64,000 bases of DNA from Streptomyces sp. NBC_01197 (GCF_036010505.1 NZ_CP108569.1:6106001-6170000), one strand, 5' to 3'; counted from the stretch's first letter, positions 17,929 to 26,895 are shown. Translations and numbers: made by a program. Notes: generated by a model not told the origin, from the letters alone.

Positions 17929-18906
17929 TCACCCGTCTGCCGGGGCCGGGGCGACGTCGCGCAGCAGCTGGGTGAAGGCGGCCTCGTCGATCACTGGGGT
18001 GCCGAAGGACTTGGCCTTGACCGTCTTGGACGTGGCGGAGTCCGGGTCGTTGGTGACGAGCAGGCTGGTCAGCCGGGACAGGCTCGTCGCCACATGCAGC
18101 CCGGCTTCGGCCGCCCGGTCCTCCAGCAGCTCGCGGTCGACCGAGGTGTCACCGGAGAACGCCACCCGCATCCCTTGCGCCAGCGGCTTCCCCGGCTCGT
18201 ACCGCCCCGGATTCGGATAGGGACAGGCGGGCCGCTTCCTCGCCGGGCGCCAGCTGCTCTGCCGGTACGAGGCCTGGTAGCCGACGCGCGGCGCGGCCGG
18301 GGCGTCCGACCACTCGGTGAGCGGCCTGCACTCAAGGAGCGGCAGCCGCACCCCGTCCCTGGCCGCCGCGTGCAGACTCGGGCGGAACGCCTCGGCCAGC
18401 ACGCGGGCGTCGTCGAGAGCGTGGTGGGCGTGCTCCTGTACGACGCCGAAGTGCGCGGCGAGCGACTCCAGCTTGTGGTTGGGCAACGGGAGGGCCAGCT
18501 CCTTGGAGAGCGCGATGGTGCACAGCCGCTGGCGGACCGGGGCGGTGCGCTGAGCGCGGGCGTACTCCCTCGAGATCATCTGCCAGTCGAAGATCGCGTT
18601 GTGCGCCACCAGCACGCGCCCGTCGAGCCGTTCGGCGAACTCCGCCGCGATCTCCGGGAAGAGCGGGGCGCCCTCCAGGACATCACTGGTCAGGCCGTGG
18701 ATCCAGACGGGGCCGGGGTCCCGCTCCGGATTGACCAGCGTGTACCAGTGGTCCTCGACCTCGCCCCGGGCGTCCAGCCGGTAGACGGCAGCGGAGATTA
18801 TCCGGTCGTCGCGTGCGAGGCCGGTGGTCTCCACGTCGACGACCGCGTACCCCTGCGGGTACGCGGCCGGCCACGCTGTCGCTGCTGTCTGGCGGTCGTC
18901 GAGCAT
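17929..18906 (-). CDS. DEDDh 3'-5' exonuclease fused to a BRCT domain
   Basis: About 325 residues. The N-terminal DnaQ-type exonuclease has ExoI VVDVETTGLA (Asp and Glu), ExoII LVAHNAIFDWQM, and ExoIII with H-x4-D in HAHHALDDARV, so all DEDDh residues are present. A linker with Arg/Ser/Pro (residues 205-240) leads to a BRCT domain (GMRVAFSGDTSVDRELLEDR, then LLVTNDPDSATSKTVKAKSF-GTPVIDEAAF), as found in DNA ligase. Such proteins act in DNA repair or replication editing. ATG at 18906 is used; GTG at 18912 is also possible. Confidence 0.92.
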   Translation of the reverse strand: MLDDRQTAATAWPAAYPQGYAVVDVETTGLARDDRIISAAVYRLDARGEVEDHWYTLVNPERDPGPVWIHGLTSDVLEGAPLFPEIAAEFAERLDGRVLVAHNAIFDWQMISREYARAQRTAPVRQRLCTIALSKELALPLPNHKLESLAAHFGVVQEHAHHALDDARVLAEAFRPSLHAAARDGVRLPLLECRPLTEWSDAPAAPRVGYQASYRQSSWRPARKRPACPYPNPGRYEPGKPLAQGMRVAFSGDTSVDRELLEDRAAEAGLHVATSLSRLTSLLVTNDPDSATSKTVKAKSFGTPVIDEAAFTQLLRDVAPAPADG

Positions 18907-19017
18907 GGTCACAGAGAATACGGGCCCCTACCGACAACGCCGCAATCCCGGGGGCGGGCCCGCCCGGCCGCCGCCGGAGGCCGGCACCCGTGTCCGGGAC
19001 GGCAGCGCACGGCTTCC

Positions 19018-19030
19018 GTTACGGCGTAAC
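19018..19030. promoter_or_regulatory. 13-bp palindrome between the exonuclease and VIT1 genes
   Basis: GTTACGGCGTAAC is a perfect palindrome with a one-base centre in the divergent intergenic space, followed four bases later by ATATGA, a possible -10 element. It could be an operator for a dimeric regulator of either divergent gene. Only the symmetry and position support this. Confidence 0.3.
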
Positions 19031-19157
19031 CGATATGACGGGGCGTCGGCGCCGCCCCGGGCCGGTACCGCCCTGCCCGTCCCGGCCGCCTGCTGCTCCC
19101 GGGACGCCACGGGCGGGGAGGCGCGGTACGCGGCTGCCCGGATGAGACGCTGGCCCG

Positions 19158-19868
19158 ATGACGGACTCCTCCCACGGCGAACCTCATCACAGAGGCCTCG
19201 GAGCGCGGCTCAACTGGCTCCGGGCAGCGGTGCTCGGTGCCAACGACGGTGTCGTGTCGACCGCAGGCATCGTCGTCGGCGTCGCCGGCGCCACCGGCTC
19301 GCGTACCGCGCTGCTCACCGCCGGTCTCTCCGGACTGCTCGCCGGATCGATGTCGATGGCGGCGGGGGAGTACGTATCGGTGTCCACCCAGCGCGATTCA
19401 GAGAAGGCCGCGCTGGCCCTGGAGAGGCGCGAGCTGCGCGAGACCCCGGACGCCGAACTCGACGAGCTGGCCGGGCTCCTGGAGGGCAAGGGCCTCTCGG
19501 CGGAACTGGCCCGCGAGGCGGCCGAGCAGCTCACCGAGCGCGACGCGCTGCGCGCCCACGCCGAAGTCGAGCTGGGCATCGACCCCGACGACCTCACCAG
19601 TCCCTGGCACGCGGCGGGCGCCAGCTTCGCCGCCTTCACGGCCGGTGCGCTGCTGCCTCTGCTGGCCATGGTGCTGCCGCCGGCCCCGGTCCGGCTGTAC
19701 ATCACGGTGCTCTCGGTCCTGGCGGCGCTGGCCGTGGCGGGCTGGTGGAGCGCCCGGCTGGGCGCCGCACCGGTGCGCCCCGCAGTGGTGCGGAACATGG
19801 CCGGGGGCGCGCTGGCCATGGCGGTGACCTACGCCGCCGGGGCGCTCCTCGGCGCGGCGGGCGTCTGA
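19158..19868 (+). CDS. VIT1/CCC1-family iron/manganese transporter
   Basis: 236 residues. The N-terminal block LNWLRAAVLGANDGVVSTAG-IVVGVAGAT is the VIT1/CCC1 signature, followed by LTAGLSGLLAGSMSMAAGEY-VSVSTQRDSEKAALALERRE, where helix 2 runs into the metal-binding acidic helix. Three further helices (about 155-232) complete the five-helix fold. These proteins move Fe2+ or Mn2+ out of the cytosol. The gene is single and divergent from the exonuclease gene; a 13-bp palindrome lies in its upstream region. Confidence 0.9.
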   Translation: MTDSSHGEPHHRGLGARLNWLRAAVLGANDGVVSTAGIVVGVAGATGSRTALLTAGLSGLLAGSMSMAAGEYVSVSTQRDSEKAALALERRELRETPDAELDELAGLLEGKGLSAELAREAAEQLTERDALRAHAEVELGIDPDDLTSPWHAAGASFAAFTAGALLPLLAMVLPPAPVRLYITVLSVLAALAVAGWWSARLGAAPVRPAVVRNMAGGALAMAVTYAAGALLGAAGV

Positions 19869-20039
19869 GCGGCCGGGCTGCCCAGGCCCGTTCGAGGAAC
19901 CAGCTCAGGGGACTGGCTCAAGGACCCGCCGGGCGGCGCCGATTGGCGGAACTCACCAAAACACGCTGACAGAATGTCTCGCATACTTGTCAGTAACAAC
20001 ATCTAGCCGGGGCCGATCCGGCGGCCGTACCGTGCTGGC

Positions 20040-21002
20040 ATGCCGAATCTGCCCGATGTCGTGCTGTGGTCCATACCGGCCTTCGTCCTGCTCACCGTCG
20101 TGGAGATGGCGAGCTACCGGTTCCATCCCGACGAGGACTCCGCGGGGTACGAGACCAGGGATGCCGTCACCAGCATCGGCATGGGTCTCGGCAGCCTGGT
20201 CTTCGACTTCCTGTGGAAGATCCCCATCGTCGCGATCTACACCGCGGTCTACGAACTGACCCCGCTGCGCGTCCCCGTCCTGTGGTGGACCGTCCCGCTG
20301 ATGCTGCTCGGCCAGGACTTCTTCTACTACTGGTCGCACCGCGGCCACCACGTGGTCCGCGTCCTGTGGGCCTGCCACGTCGTGCACCACTCCAGCCGCA
20401 AGTTCAACCTCACGACCGCGCTGCGCCAGCCCTGGACGTCGCTGACCGTCTGGCCGTTCTACGTCCCGCTGATCGCCCTCGGTGTGCATCCGGCCGCGCT
20501 CGCCTTCTGCTCGTCGGCCAACCTCGTCTACCAGTTCTGGGTGCACACCGAGCGGGTGGGCAAGCTGCCGCGCCCCTTCGAGTACGTACTCAACACGCCC
20601 TCCCACCACCGGGTGCACCACGCCTCCCAGGGCGGTTACCTGGACCGCAACTTCGGCGGGATCCTCATCGTCTGGGACCGGCTGTTCGGATCCTTCACAC
20701 CGGAGACCGTGCGGCCCGTCTTCGGGCTGACCAAGAACATCGAGACCTACAACCCGCTGCGGGTCGCGACCCACGAGTACGCGGCGATCGCCCGGGACGT
20801 ACGGGCCGCGGCGAACTGGCGCGAACGGGCGGGGCGGGTCTTCGGCGGACCGGGCTGGCAGCCGGTACCGGTGACCGGGGCCGCCGCCATGGAGCCGGTG
20901 GGGCCCGCCGTCGCATCCGCTCCCGCACCTTCTCCCGCCGCCGCTCCTGGTCCAGCCACCGCCTCCGCCGTCCGGGAGAACCCGTCCGAGCGGATCGCGT
21001 GA
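20040..21002 (+). CDS. Sterol desaturase/fatty acid hydroxylase family membrane protein
   Basis: 320 residues with four or so transmembrane helices and the eight-histidine di-iron motif: H100-x2-H103-H104, H113-x2-H116-H117, and H189-H190-x2-H193-H194. These ligate two irons at the cytoplasmic membrane face in alkyl hydroxylases and desaturases. The last 45 residues are a Pro/Ala-rich tail. Substrate is likely a lipid (carotenoid, sterol-like or fatty chain), not deducible. A GTGA overlap couples it to the next gene, a YhhN-type protein, suggesting joint action on ether or plasmalogen-like lipids, which is inference. Confidence 0.9.
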   Translation: MPNLPDVVLWSIPAFVLLTVVEMASYRFHPDEDSAGYETRDAVTSIGMGLGSLVFDFLWKIPIVAIYTAVYELTPLRVPVLWWTVPLMLLGQDFFYYWSHRGHHVVRVLWACHVVHHSSRKFNLTTALRQPWTSLTVWPFYVPLIALGVHPAALAFCSSANLVYQFWVHTERVGKLPRPFEYVLNTPSHHRVHHASQGGYLDRNFGGILIVWDRLFGSFTPETVRPVFGLTKNIETYNPLRVATHEYAAIARDVRAAANWRERAGRVFGGPGWQPVPVTGAAAMEPVGPAVASAPAPSPAAAPGPATASAVRENPSERIA

Positions 21003-21664
21003 CGCGGGAGCGGGCCGCGCGGCTGCTGCTGCTCGCCTACGCGCTCGCCGCCCTGACCGACCTCTCCGCGCTCCTTGCGCACGGGCACACCGCCCAGACC
21101 CTCCACGCCGTCGCCAAACCGCTCCTGATGCCGCTGCTCGCCGCCCAGGTGTACACGCGGGGCGCGCCCCGGCTGCTGATCGCGGCGCTGCTGTTCGGCT
21201 GGGGCGGCGACACCCTGCTGCTGATCAACGCGGACCCGGCCTTCCTCGCCGGGATGGCCCTGTTCGCCGCAGGACACGTCTGCTACCTGGTGCTCTTCGG
21301 CCGCGGCCGGACGAACCCGTACCTCGGGGCGGGCTACGCGGTCGCGCTGGCCGCCACCGCCGCCGTGCTGCTGTCCGCCCTCCCGGCCGGGCTGCGGATC
21401 CCGGTGGCGGGCTACTCGCTGCTGCTCACCGCCATGGCGTACCGGGCGAGCGGCCTCGGCCTGCCGGCCGGGCTCGGCGGTGCGCTCTTCCTGGTCTCCG
21501 ACACGCTGATCGCCACCGGCATCGCGGACCTGCCTCAGCCGCCCCTACCCGGTTTCTGGGTCATGGCGACCTATGTGGCGGCCCAGTCCCTGCTGGCCGC
21601 GGGGGTGCTCCGGTCCGCGGGCACGCCGGCTCCCGCGTACCGTGGCAGCCGTACACCTGTCTGA
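20999..21664 (+). CDS. YhhN/TMEM86-family membrane protein (lysoplasmalogenase-like)
   Basis: 221 residues from a GTG at 20999, overlapping the preceding stop by 4 bases. It is a run of about eight hydrophobic helices with the family blocks AVAKPLLMPLLA, FGWGGDTLLLI, AGMALFAAGHVCYLVLFGR, GALFLVSDTLIAT and PGFWVMATYVAAQSLLAAG. Human TMEM86B of this family hydrolyses lysoplasmalogen to an aldehyde and glycerophospho-base. Bacterial function is unproven. Coupling with a di-iron lipid hydroxylase/desaturase supports a lipid role. Confidence 0.87.
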   Translation: MTRERAARLLLLAYALAALTDLSALLAHGHTAQTLHAVAKPLLMPLLAAQVYTRGAPRLLIAALLFGWGGDTLLLINADPAFLAGMALFAAGHVCYLVLFGRGRTNPYLGAGYAVALAATAAVLLSALPAGLRIPVAGYSLLLTAMAYRASGLGLPAGLGGALFLVSDTLIATGIADLPQPPLPGFWVMATYVAAQSLLAAGVLRSAGTPAPAYRGSRTPV

Positions 21665-21682
21665 TCAGCAAGGATTTGTCCC

Positions 21683-22723
21683 ATGCGCGCCACCGTCATC
21701 CACGCCCCTCATGACATCCGGGTGGAGGAGGTGCCGGACCCCGTGGTCCAGCAGCCCACCGATGTCGTCGTCCGGGTCCTGCGGTCCTGTATCTGCGGCA
21801 GCGATCTCTGGGCCTACCGGGGGGTGGCCGCGCGCGTCCCCGGGCAGCGCATAGGCCACGAGTTCCTCGGCACGGTCGAGTCGGCCGGCTCCGACGTGCG
21901 GGGGTTCGCCGCCGGTGACCTCGTCGTCGCGCCCTTCGTCTGGTCCGACGGCGCGTGCGAGTACTGCGCCGAGGGGCTGACCACCTCCTGCCCGCAGGGA
22001 GGGTTCTGGGGCTCGGCCGGCTCCGACGGCGGCCAGGGTGAAGCGGTCAGAGTGCCCTTCGCCGACGCCACGCTCGTCAAGCTCCCGGCCGCCGCAGCGA
22101 CCGACGACCGGCTGCTCACCGGGCTGCTCGCGCTCTCCGACGTCATGGGCACCGGCCACCACGCAGCCCTCGGCGCCGGTGTGCGGCCGGGCAGCGTCGT
22201 CGCCGTCGTCGGTGACGGAGCCGTCGGGCTCTGCGGGGTACTGGCCGCCAGGCGGCTGGGCGCCGAGCGCATCATCGCGCTCGGCCGGCACCAGGCCCGT
22301 ACGGACATCGCCCGGACCTTCGGTGCCACGGACATCGTCGCGGTCCGCGGCGACGAGGCCGTCGCCGCGGTGCGCGAGCTGACCGGCGGCCAGGGCGCGC
22401 ACGCGGTGATCGAGGCCGTCGGCACCGAGCAGTCGATGGCCACCGCCGTCGCCGTCACCCGCGACGGCGGGGCCATCGGATACGTCGGTGTCCCGCACGG
22501 CAGCGGTACGGGCCTGGACCTCAGCGACATGTTCAACCGCAACATCGCCCTGCGCGGTGGTGTCGCGCCGGTCCGCACCTACATCCCCGAGCTGCTGCCC
22601 GACGTACTGGACGGCACGATCGACCCGTCACCGGTCTTCGACCGGACCGTCGGCCTGGACGAGGTGCCGGACGGTTACCGGGCGATGGACGAGCGCACCG
22701 CGCTCAAGGTGCTCGTGAAGTAG
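21683..22723 (+). CDS. Zinc-dependent alcohol dehydrogenase family protein (MDR)
   Basis: 346 residues. Catalytic zinc ligands Cys38 (SCICGSDLW) and His59-Glu60 (GHEF) are present. The structural-zinc loop reads C-E-Y-C-A-E-G-L-T-T-S-C: the third of the usual four cysteines is Gly, so structural zinc may be absent. The Rossmann domain has VAVVGDGAVGLCGVLAAR, and the acidic end of strand 2 is replaced by GRHQAR, suggesting NADP preference. Substrate is unknown. It follows the YhhN gene by 18 bases and may be in the same operon. Confidence 0.9.
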   Translation: MRATVIHAPHDIRVEEVPDPVVQQPTDVVVRVLRSCICGSDLWAYRGVAARVPGQRIGHEFLGTVESAGSDVRGFAAGDLVVAPFVWSDGACEYCAEGLTTSCPQGGFWGSAGSDGGQGEAVRVPFADATLVKLPAAAATDDRLLTGLLALSDVMGTGHHAALGAGVRPGSVVAVVGDGAVGLCGVLAARRLGAERIIALGRHQARTDIARTFGATDIVAVRGDEAVAAVRELTGGQGAHAVIEAVGTEQSMATAVAVTRDGGAIGYVGVPHGSGTGLDLSDMFNRNIALRGGVAPVRTYIPELLPDVLDGTIDPSPVFDRTVGLDEVPDGYRAMDERTALKVLVK

Positions 22724-22760
22724 GGGGCGCAGCGGCCCGGCCCGGTCCGGCGGCCACGTC

Positions 22761-23432
22761 CTACCGGGTGACCGCGTGCAGCGCGTCGGCCAGGCCCGCC
22801 CCGTAGAAGCTGTTGTGGTCCCTGCCGCCCCGGCAGACCGCGTCGGGCCTGCCGTCACCGTCGGCGTCGATGGGGTACGGGTCCGGGCAGGCGAGCCGGT
22901 CGGCCCCCGCGTACAGCAGCGCCTCGATCTGGGCGGGCGAGGCATGCGGATGGCGGGACTTGATCAGCGCCGCGACCCCGGCGGCATGCGGGGACGCCAT
23001 GGACGTACCCGACATGTAGGCATAGCCGCCGCCCGGTACCGGGCCGAGCACCGCGCTGCTGGTCGCGGGCGGCTCGGGGGGCTGGAACGCCACCGAGTCG
23101 CCGCCCGGCGCCGCGATGTCGATGACCCCCAGGCCGTAGTTGGAGTAGGAGGACTTGAGGGTCTTGGCGCCGGTCGCCGCCACCGTGACCACGCCCGGCA
23201 ACTGGCCCGGAATCACTGGGCACCTGGACGGGTCCACCGTGCGGGTGACCGCTGTGCCGTCGTCCGGGCTCAGTGCGTCGGTGACCGCGTGCGAGGCCAG
23301 GTCGAACCCGTCATTGGCGGCGCCGGCGACGTTGACCGTGCCCTTGCGCTCCGCGTAGCGGGCCAGTCCCGCGGGCAGCGCGAGGGCGCGCCACCGCCCG
23401 TATCCCGGATGGGCGTATCTCGGACGAGCCAT
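22761..23432 (-). pseudogene. Truncated subtilisin-like (S8) serine protease remnant
   Basis: A 223-residue frame covering only the C-terminal half of a subtilase catalytic domain. The serine block GTSMASPHAAGVAALI is intact and the oxyanion Asn region is present (VNVAGAANDGFDLASH), but the Asp and His of the triad and the signal peptide/propeptide are absent. The first 20 residues (MARPRYAHPGYGRWRALALP) do not resemble a leader. The stretch 23433-23652 upstream holds no recoverable missing part. It is best read as a decayed gene; expression as a shortened protein cannot be excluded. Confidence 0.75.
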
Positions 23433-23652
23433 GGGTTCTCCACATCATCCCTGCCAACCGACGCCCTGCGAGCCGCAGTTGGGCGCTGCCCGACCAGTGA
23501 AGCCGACGCCGGCCGTTCCTGCCCGGCAATCAGTCCAGCAAGAAGGGCCGGGCGTTGAACCACTCCGCCCCGCGCGCCGTGCCCTTGTCGGAGACCCGTA
23601 CCGCGGGTCCTCCGGAAGCCCACCCACCGTAAGCACGTCGCGAGGAGAATCC

Positions 23653-24024
23653 GTGGCCACCGATGCACCGCAGACCCCGGAAGGAACGGACACCGGGCCC
23701 CGCCCGGACCGGCCCACGACAGAGATGTTCACCGAGGTGCAGCAGAGCGCCGAGTTCGGCGAACTGCGCAGCGCCCACCGCTCCTTCGCCTTCCCGCTGA
23801 CCGTCGGCTTCGTGGCCTGGTACCTGCTGTACGTCCTGCTGTCGAGCTACGCGGGCGGCTTCATGGGCACCACGCTCTTCGGCAACATCAACGTGGCCCT
23901 GGTACTCGGCCTCGGCCAGTTCCTCACCACGTTCCTCATCGCATGGTTCTACTCGCGGCATGCCGCGACCCGGCTCGACCCGAAGGGCGCCGCCATCAAG
24001 TCACGTATGGAGGAGCGCGCATGA
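23653..24024 (+). CDS. DUF485 small membrane subunit paired with acetate symporter
   Basis: 123 residues from a GTG (23653) with GAGGAG directly upstream. After a disordered acidic N-terminus (1-40), the DUF485 domain reads SAEFGELRSAHRSFAFPLTV and carries two transmembrane helices (about 46-66 and 82-104), ending in FYSRHAATRLDP. In E. coli the equivalent gene (yjcH) precedes actP. The stop overlaps the ATG of the symporter by 4 bases, so the two form a coupled pair. It is thought to be a partner of the symporter; mechanism unknown. Confidence 0.92.
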   Translation: MATDAPQTPEGTDTGPRPDRPTTEMFTEVQQSAEFGELRSAHRSFAFPLTVGFVAWYLLYVLLSSYAGGFMGTTLFGNINVALVLGLGQFLTTFLIAWFYSRHAATRLDPKGAAIKSRMEERA

Positions 24025-25643
24025 ACCCCGCAGTCCAGCTCGCCGCGTCGGCGACCACCCAGCACCGGCCCCTGATCATCACGCTCTTCGCGGTCTTCGT
24101 CGTCGCCACGCTCGTCATCACCGTCTGGGCCGGCCGCCGGACCAGGAGCGCAGCCGACTTCTACGCGGGCGGCCGGCAGTTCACCGCGCTGCAGAACGGA
24201 CTCGCGGTCTCCGGCGACTACATGTCGGCCGCTTCGTTCCTCGGCATCGCGGGCGCCATCGCCCTCTTCGGCTACGACGGCTTCCTCTACTCGATCGGCT
24301 TCCTGGTCGCCTGGCTGGTCGCCCTGCTGCTCGTCGCCGAGCCGCTGCGCAACTCCGGCCGCTACACGATGGGCGACGTCCTCGCCTACCGGATGCGCCA
24401 GCGCCCCGTCCGCACCGCCGCGGGTGCGTCCACCATCGTCGTCTCGATCTTCTATCTGCTGGCGCAGATGGCGGGCGCCGGCGTCCTGGTCTCGCTGCTG
24501 CTCGGCATCACCAGCGACGCCGGGAAGATCGCCATCGTCGCGCTGGTCGGTGTCCTGATGATCGTGTACGTCACGATCGGCGGGATGAAGGGCACCACCT
24601 GGGTCCAGATGGTCAAAGCCGTCCTGCTGATCGCCGGAACCATCCTCATCACGTTCCTGATCCTGCTGAAATTCCACTTCAACGTCTCCGACCTGCTCGG
24701 CTCGGCCGCGTCGAACAGCGGCAAGGGGAAGGCGTTCCTGGAACCCGGCCTCAAGTACGGCGCTACGGGGACCTCCAAGCTGGACTTCATCTCGCTGGGC
24801 ATCGCGCTGGTGCTCGGCACCGCGGGCCTGCCGCACATCCTGATCCGCTTCTACACCGTGCCGACGGCCAAGGCCGCCCGGAAGTCGGTGAACTGGGCGA
24901 TCGGCATCATCGGCGCCTTCTATCTGATGACGATCGTGCTCGGGTTCGGTGCCGCGGCCCTGCTCAAGCCCGCCGACATCATCGCGTCCAATCCGGCGGG
25001 CAACACGGCGGCCCCGCTCGCGGCCCTGGAGATCGGCGGCGGCGCCGGCTCCACCGGGGGTTCGGTCCTGCTCGCGGTGATCTCCGCGGTCGCCTTCGCC
25101 ACCATCCTCGCGGTGGTCGCCGGACTGACCCTGGCCTCCTCGTCGTCGTTCGCGCACGACATCTACGCCAACGTCATCCGCAAGGGGCAGGCCACCGAGA
25201 AGGAGGAGATGCGCGCGGCACGCTGGGCGACCGTCGCGATCGGTGCCGTCGCCATCGCGCTGGGGGCCTTCGCCCGCGATCTGAACGTGGCGGGTCTGGT
25301 CGCCCTCGCCTTCGCGGTCGCCGCCTCCGCCAACCTGCCGACCCTGCTCTACAGCCTCTTCTGGAAGAGGTTCACGACCGCGGGCGCTCTGTGGTCCATC
25401 TACGGCGGGCTCGTCTCCTCCGTGGTGCTGGTGCTCTTCTCGCCGGTCGTCTCGGGAAAGCCCACCTCGATGTTCAAGGGCGTCGACTTCGCCTGGTTCC
25501 CCCTGGAGAACCCCGGCCTCATCTCCATCCCGCTGGGATTCCTGCTCGGCTGGCTGGGCTCGCTGCTCTCGCCCGAGAAGCCGGACCAGGACAAGTACGC
25601 CGAGCTGGAGGTCAGGTCCCTCACCGGATTCGGCGCCCACTGA
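24021..25643 (+). CDS. actP: Cation/acetate (monocarboxylate) symporter, SSS family
   Basis: 540 residues with about 13 transmembrane helices from ATG 24021. It shows the sodium:solute symporter marks of ActP/MctP proteins: SAADFYAGGRQFTALQNGLAVSGD opened in two parts, YMSAASFLGIAG, YTMGDVLAYRM, TIGGMKGTTWVQM, GLPHILIRFYTVP, and NLPTLLYSLFWKRF. It should take up acetate or related short acids (propionate, pyruvate) with Na+ or H+. The symbol is by family and by the yjcH-actP-like pairing. Downstream are three 22-bp repeats and a hairpin. Confidence 0.92.
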   Translation: MNPAVQLAASATTQHRPLIITLFAVFVVATLVITVWAGRRTRSAADFYAGGRQFTALQNGLAVSGDYMSAASFLGIAGAIALFGYDGFLYSIGFLVAWLVALLLVAEPLRNSGRYTMGDVLAYRMRQRPVRTAAGASTIVVSIFYLLAQMAGAGVLVSLLLGITSDAGKIAIVALVGVLMIVYVTIGGMKGTTWVQMVKAVLLIAGTILITFLILLKFHFNVSDLLGSAASNSGKGKAFLEPGLKYGATGTSKLDFISLGIALVLGTAGLPHILIRFYTVPTAKAARKSVNWAIGIIGAFYLMTIVLGFGAAALLKPADIIASNPAGNTAAPLAALEIGGGAGSTGGSVLLAVISAVAFATILAVVAGLTLASSSSFAHDIYANVIRKGQATEKEEMRAARWATVAIGAVAIALGAFARDLNVAGLVALAFAVAASANLPTLLYSLFWKRFTTAGALWSIYGGLVSSVVLVLFSPVVSGKPTSMFKGVDFAWFPLENPGLISIPLGFLLGWLGSLLSPEKPDQDKYAELEVRSLTGFGAH

Positions 25644-25657
25644 CGGCCGTCCGCGCG

Positions 25658-25723
25658 GCAGGACGCGGCGTCCGCACAGGCAGGACGCGGTGTCCGTACA
25701 GCCAGGATGCGGTGTCCGCACAG
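25658..25723 (+). repeat. Three tandem 22-bp repeats after the symporter gene
   Basis: Units at 25658-25679, 25680-25701 and 25702-25723 share the pattern CAGGACGCGG-Y-GTCCGCACAG with one to three changes each. Each unit holds the inverted core GGACG-CGG-CGTCC, able to form a 5-bp stem. There are no unique spacers, so this is not a CRISPR array. The block may slow RNA polymerase ahead of the terminator. Confidence 0.85.
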
Positions 25724-25755
25724 GCAGTCCGCCCGGGCAGGACGAGGCGGCACCA

Positions 25756-25799
25756 GGGCCCGGTCGTACATCCAGTCGTAGATCCATACGACCGGGCCC
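25756..25799 (+). terminator. Terminator hairpin after the DUF485-symporter operon
   Basis: GGGCCCGGTCGTA (25756-25768) pairs perfectly with TACGACCGGGCCC (25787-25799), 13 bp with an 18-nt loop. It lies about 110 bases past the symporter stop and about 95 bases before moaA, separating the two units. Confidence 0.75.
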
Positions 25800-25894
25800 C
25801 CGCCCGCCCTGTGGTATTCGGCCAGTGTCACTGTCACCCGTGTCGCGTAGGCTCGGGTCCGTACGCATTTCCGCTATCGGGGAGGGGGCCCACC

Positions 25895-26884
25895 GTGCTT
25901 ATCGACACCTTTGGCCGAGTGGCCACTGACCTGCGAGTGTCACTCACCGACCGCTGCAATCTGCGCTGCACCTACTGCATGCCGGAAGAGGGCCTGCAGT
26001 GGCTTGCCAAGCCCGATCTGCTCACGGACGACGAAATCGTCCGCCTGATCGGCATCGCAGTGACCTGCCTCGGCATCACCGAGGTCCGCTTCACCGGCGG
26101 TGAGCCGCTGCTGCGCCCCGGTCTCGTCGGCATCGTCGAGCGTGTCGCGGCCCTGGAGCCGCGCCCCCGGATGTCCCTGACCACCAACGGCATCGGCCTC
26201 AAGCGCACCGCCCAGGCCCTGGCGGCCGCCGGCCTCGACCGGGTCAACGTCTCGCTCGACACCCTGCGCCCGGACGTCTTCAAGACCCTCACCCGCCGGG
26301 ACCGGCACCGCGACGTGCTGGACGGTATGGCAGCCGCCAGCGCCGCCGGGCTCACCCCGGTCAAGGTCAACACCGTGCTGATGCCGGGACTCAACGACGA
26401 CGAGGCGCCCGACCTGCTCGCCTGGGCCGTGGAGCACGGGTACGAGCTGCGCTTCATCGAGCAGATGCCGCTCGACGCCCAGCACGGCTGGAAGCGCGAC
26501 GGCATGATCACGGCGGGTGACATCCTCCAGTCGCTGCGCACCCGCTTCACGCTGACCGAGGAGGGCAGCGACGAGCGCGGTTCGGCGCCCGCCGAGCGCT
26601 GGGTGGTCGACGGCGGTCCGCACCGGGTCGGCGTCATCGCCTCGGTCACCCGCCCGTTCTGTGCCGCCTGCGACCGCACCCGGCTCACCGCGGACGGACA
26701 GGTGCGCACCTGCCTGTTCGCCCAGGAGGAGTCCGACCTGCGGGCCGCGCTCCGCTCCGGGGAGCCGGACGAGGAGATCGCCCGGCGCTGGAAGCTGGCG
26801 ATGTGGGGAAAGAAGGCCGGATCCGGTCTGGACGACCCGTCGTTCCTCCAGCCCAACCGGCCCATGTCGGCGATCGGCGGCTGA
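25895..26884 (+). CDS. moaA: GTP 3',8-cyclase MoaA
   Basis: 329 residues from a GTG at 25895 with GGGGAGGGGG upstream. The radical-SAM cluster motif is C21-x3-C25-x2-C28 (DRCNLRCTYCMPEE). The second C-terminal [4Fe-4S] site that binds GTP is FCAACDRTRLTADGQVRTCLF. Length and the C-terminal Gly-Gly, needed for activity in MoaA, are conserved. It converts GTP to 3',8-cyclo-7,8-dihydro-GTP, the first step of molybdenum cofactor synthesis. The molybdenum hydroxylase at 37582-39870 in this window would depend on this pathway. Confidence 0.96.
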   Translation: MLIDTFGRVATDLRVSLTDRCNLRCTYCMPEEGLQWLAKPDLLTDDEIVRLIGIAVTCLGITEVRFTGGEPLLRPGLVGIVERVAALEPRPRMSLTTNGIGLKRTAQALAAAGLDRVNVSLDTLRPDVFKTLTRRDRHRDVLDGMAAASAAGLTPVKVNTVLMPGLNDDEAPDLLAWAVEHGYELRFIEQMPLDAQHGWKRDGMITAGDILQSLRTRFTLTEEGSDERGSAPAERWVVDGGPHRVGVIASVTRPFCAACDRTRLTADGQVRTCLFAQEESDLRAALRSGEPDEEIARRWKLAMWGKKAGSGLDDPSFLQPNRPMSAIGG

Positions 26885-26895
26885 CGGCCCTGTGT

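Noticed and set aside
25658..25723. Possible CRISPR array
   Set aside because: Three contiguous 22-bp units with no spacers; no cas genes in the window.
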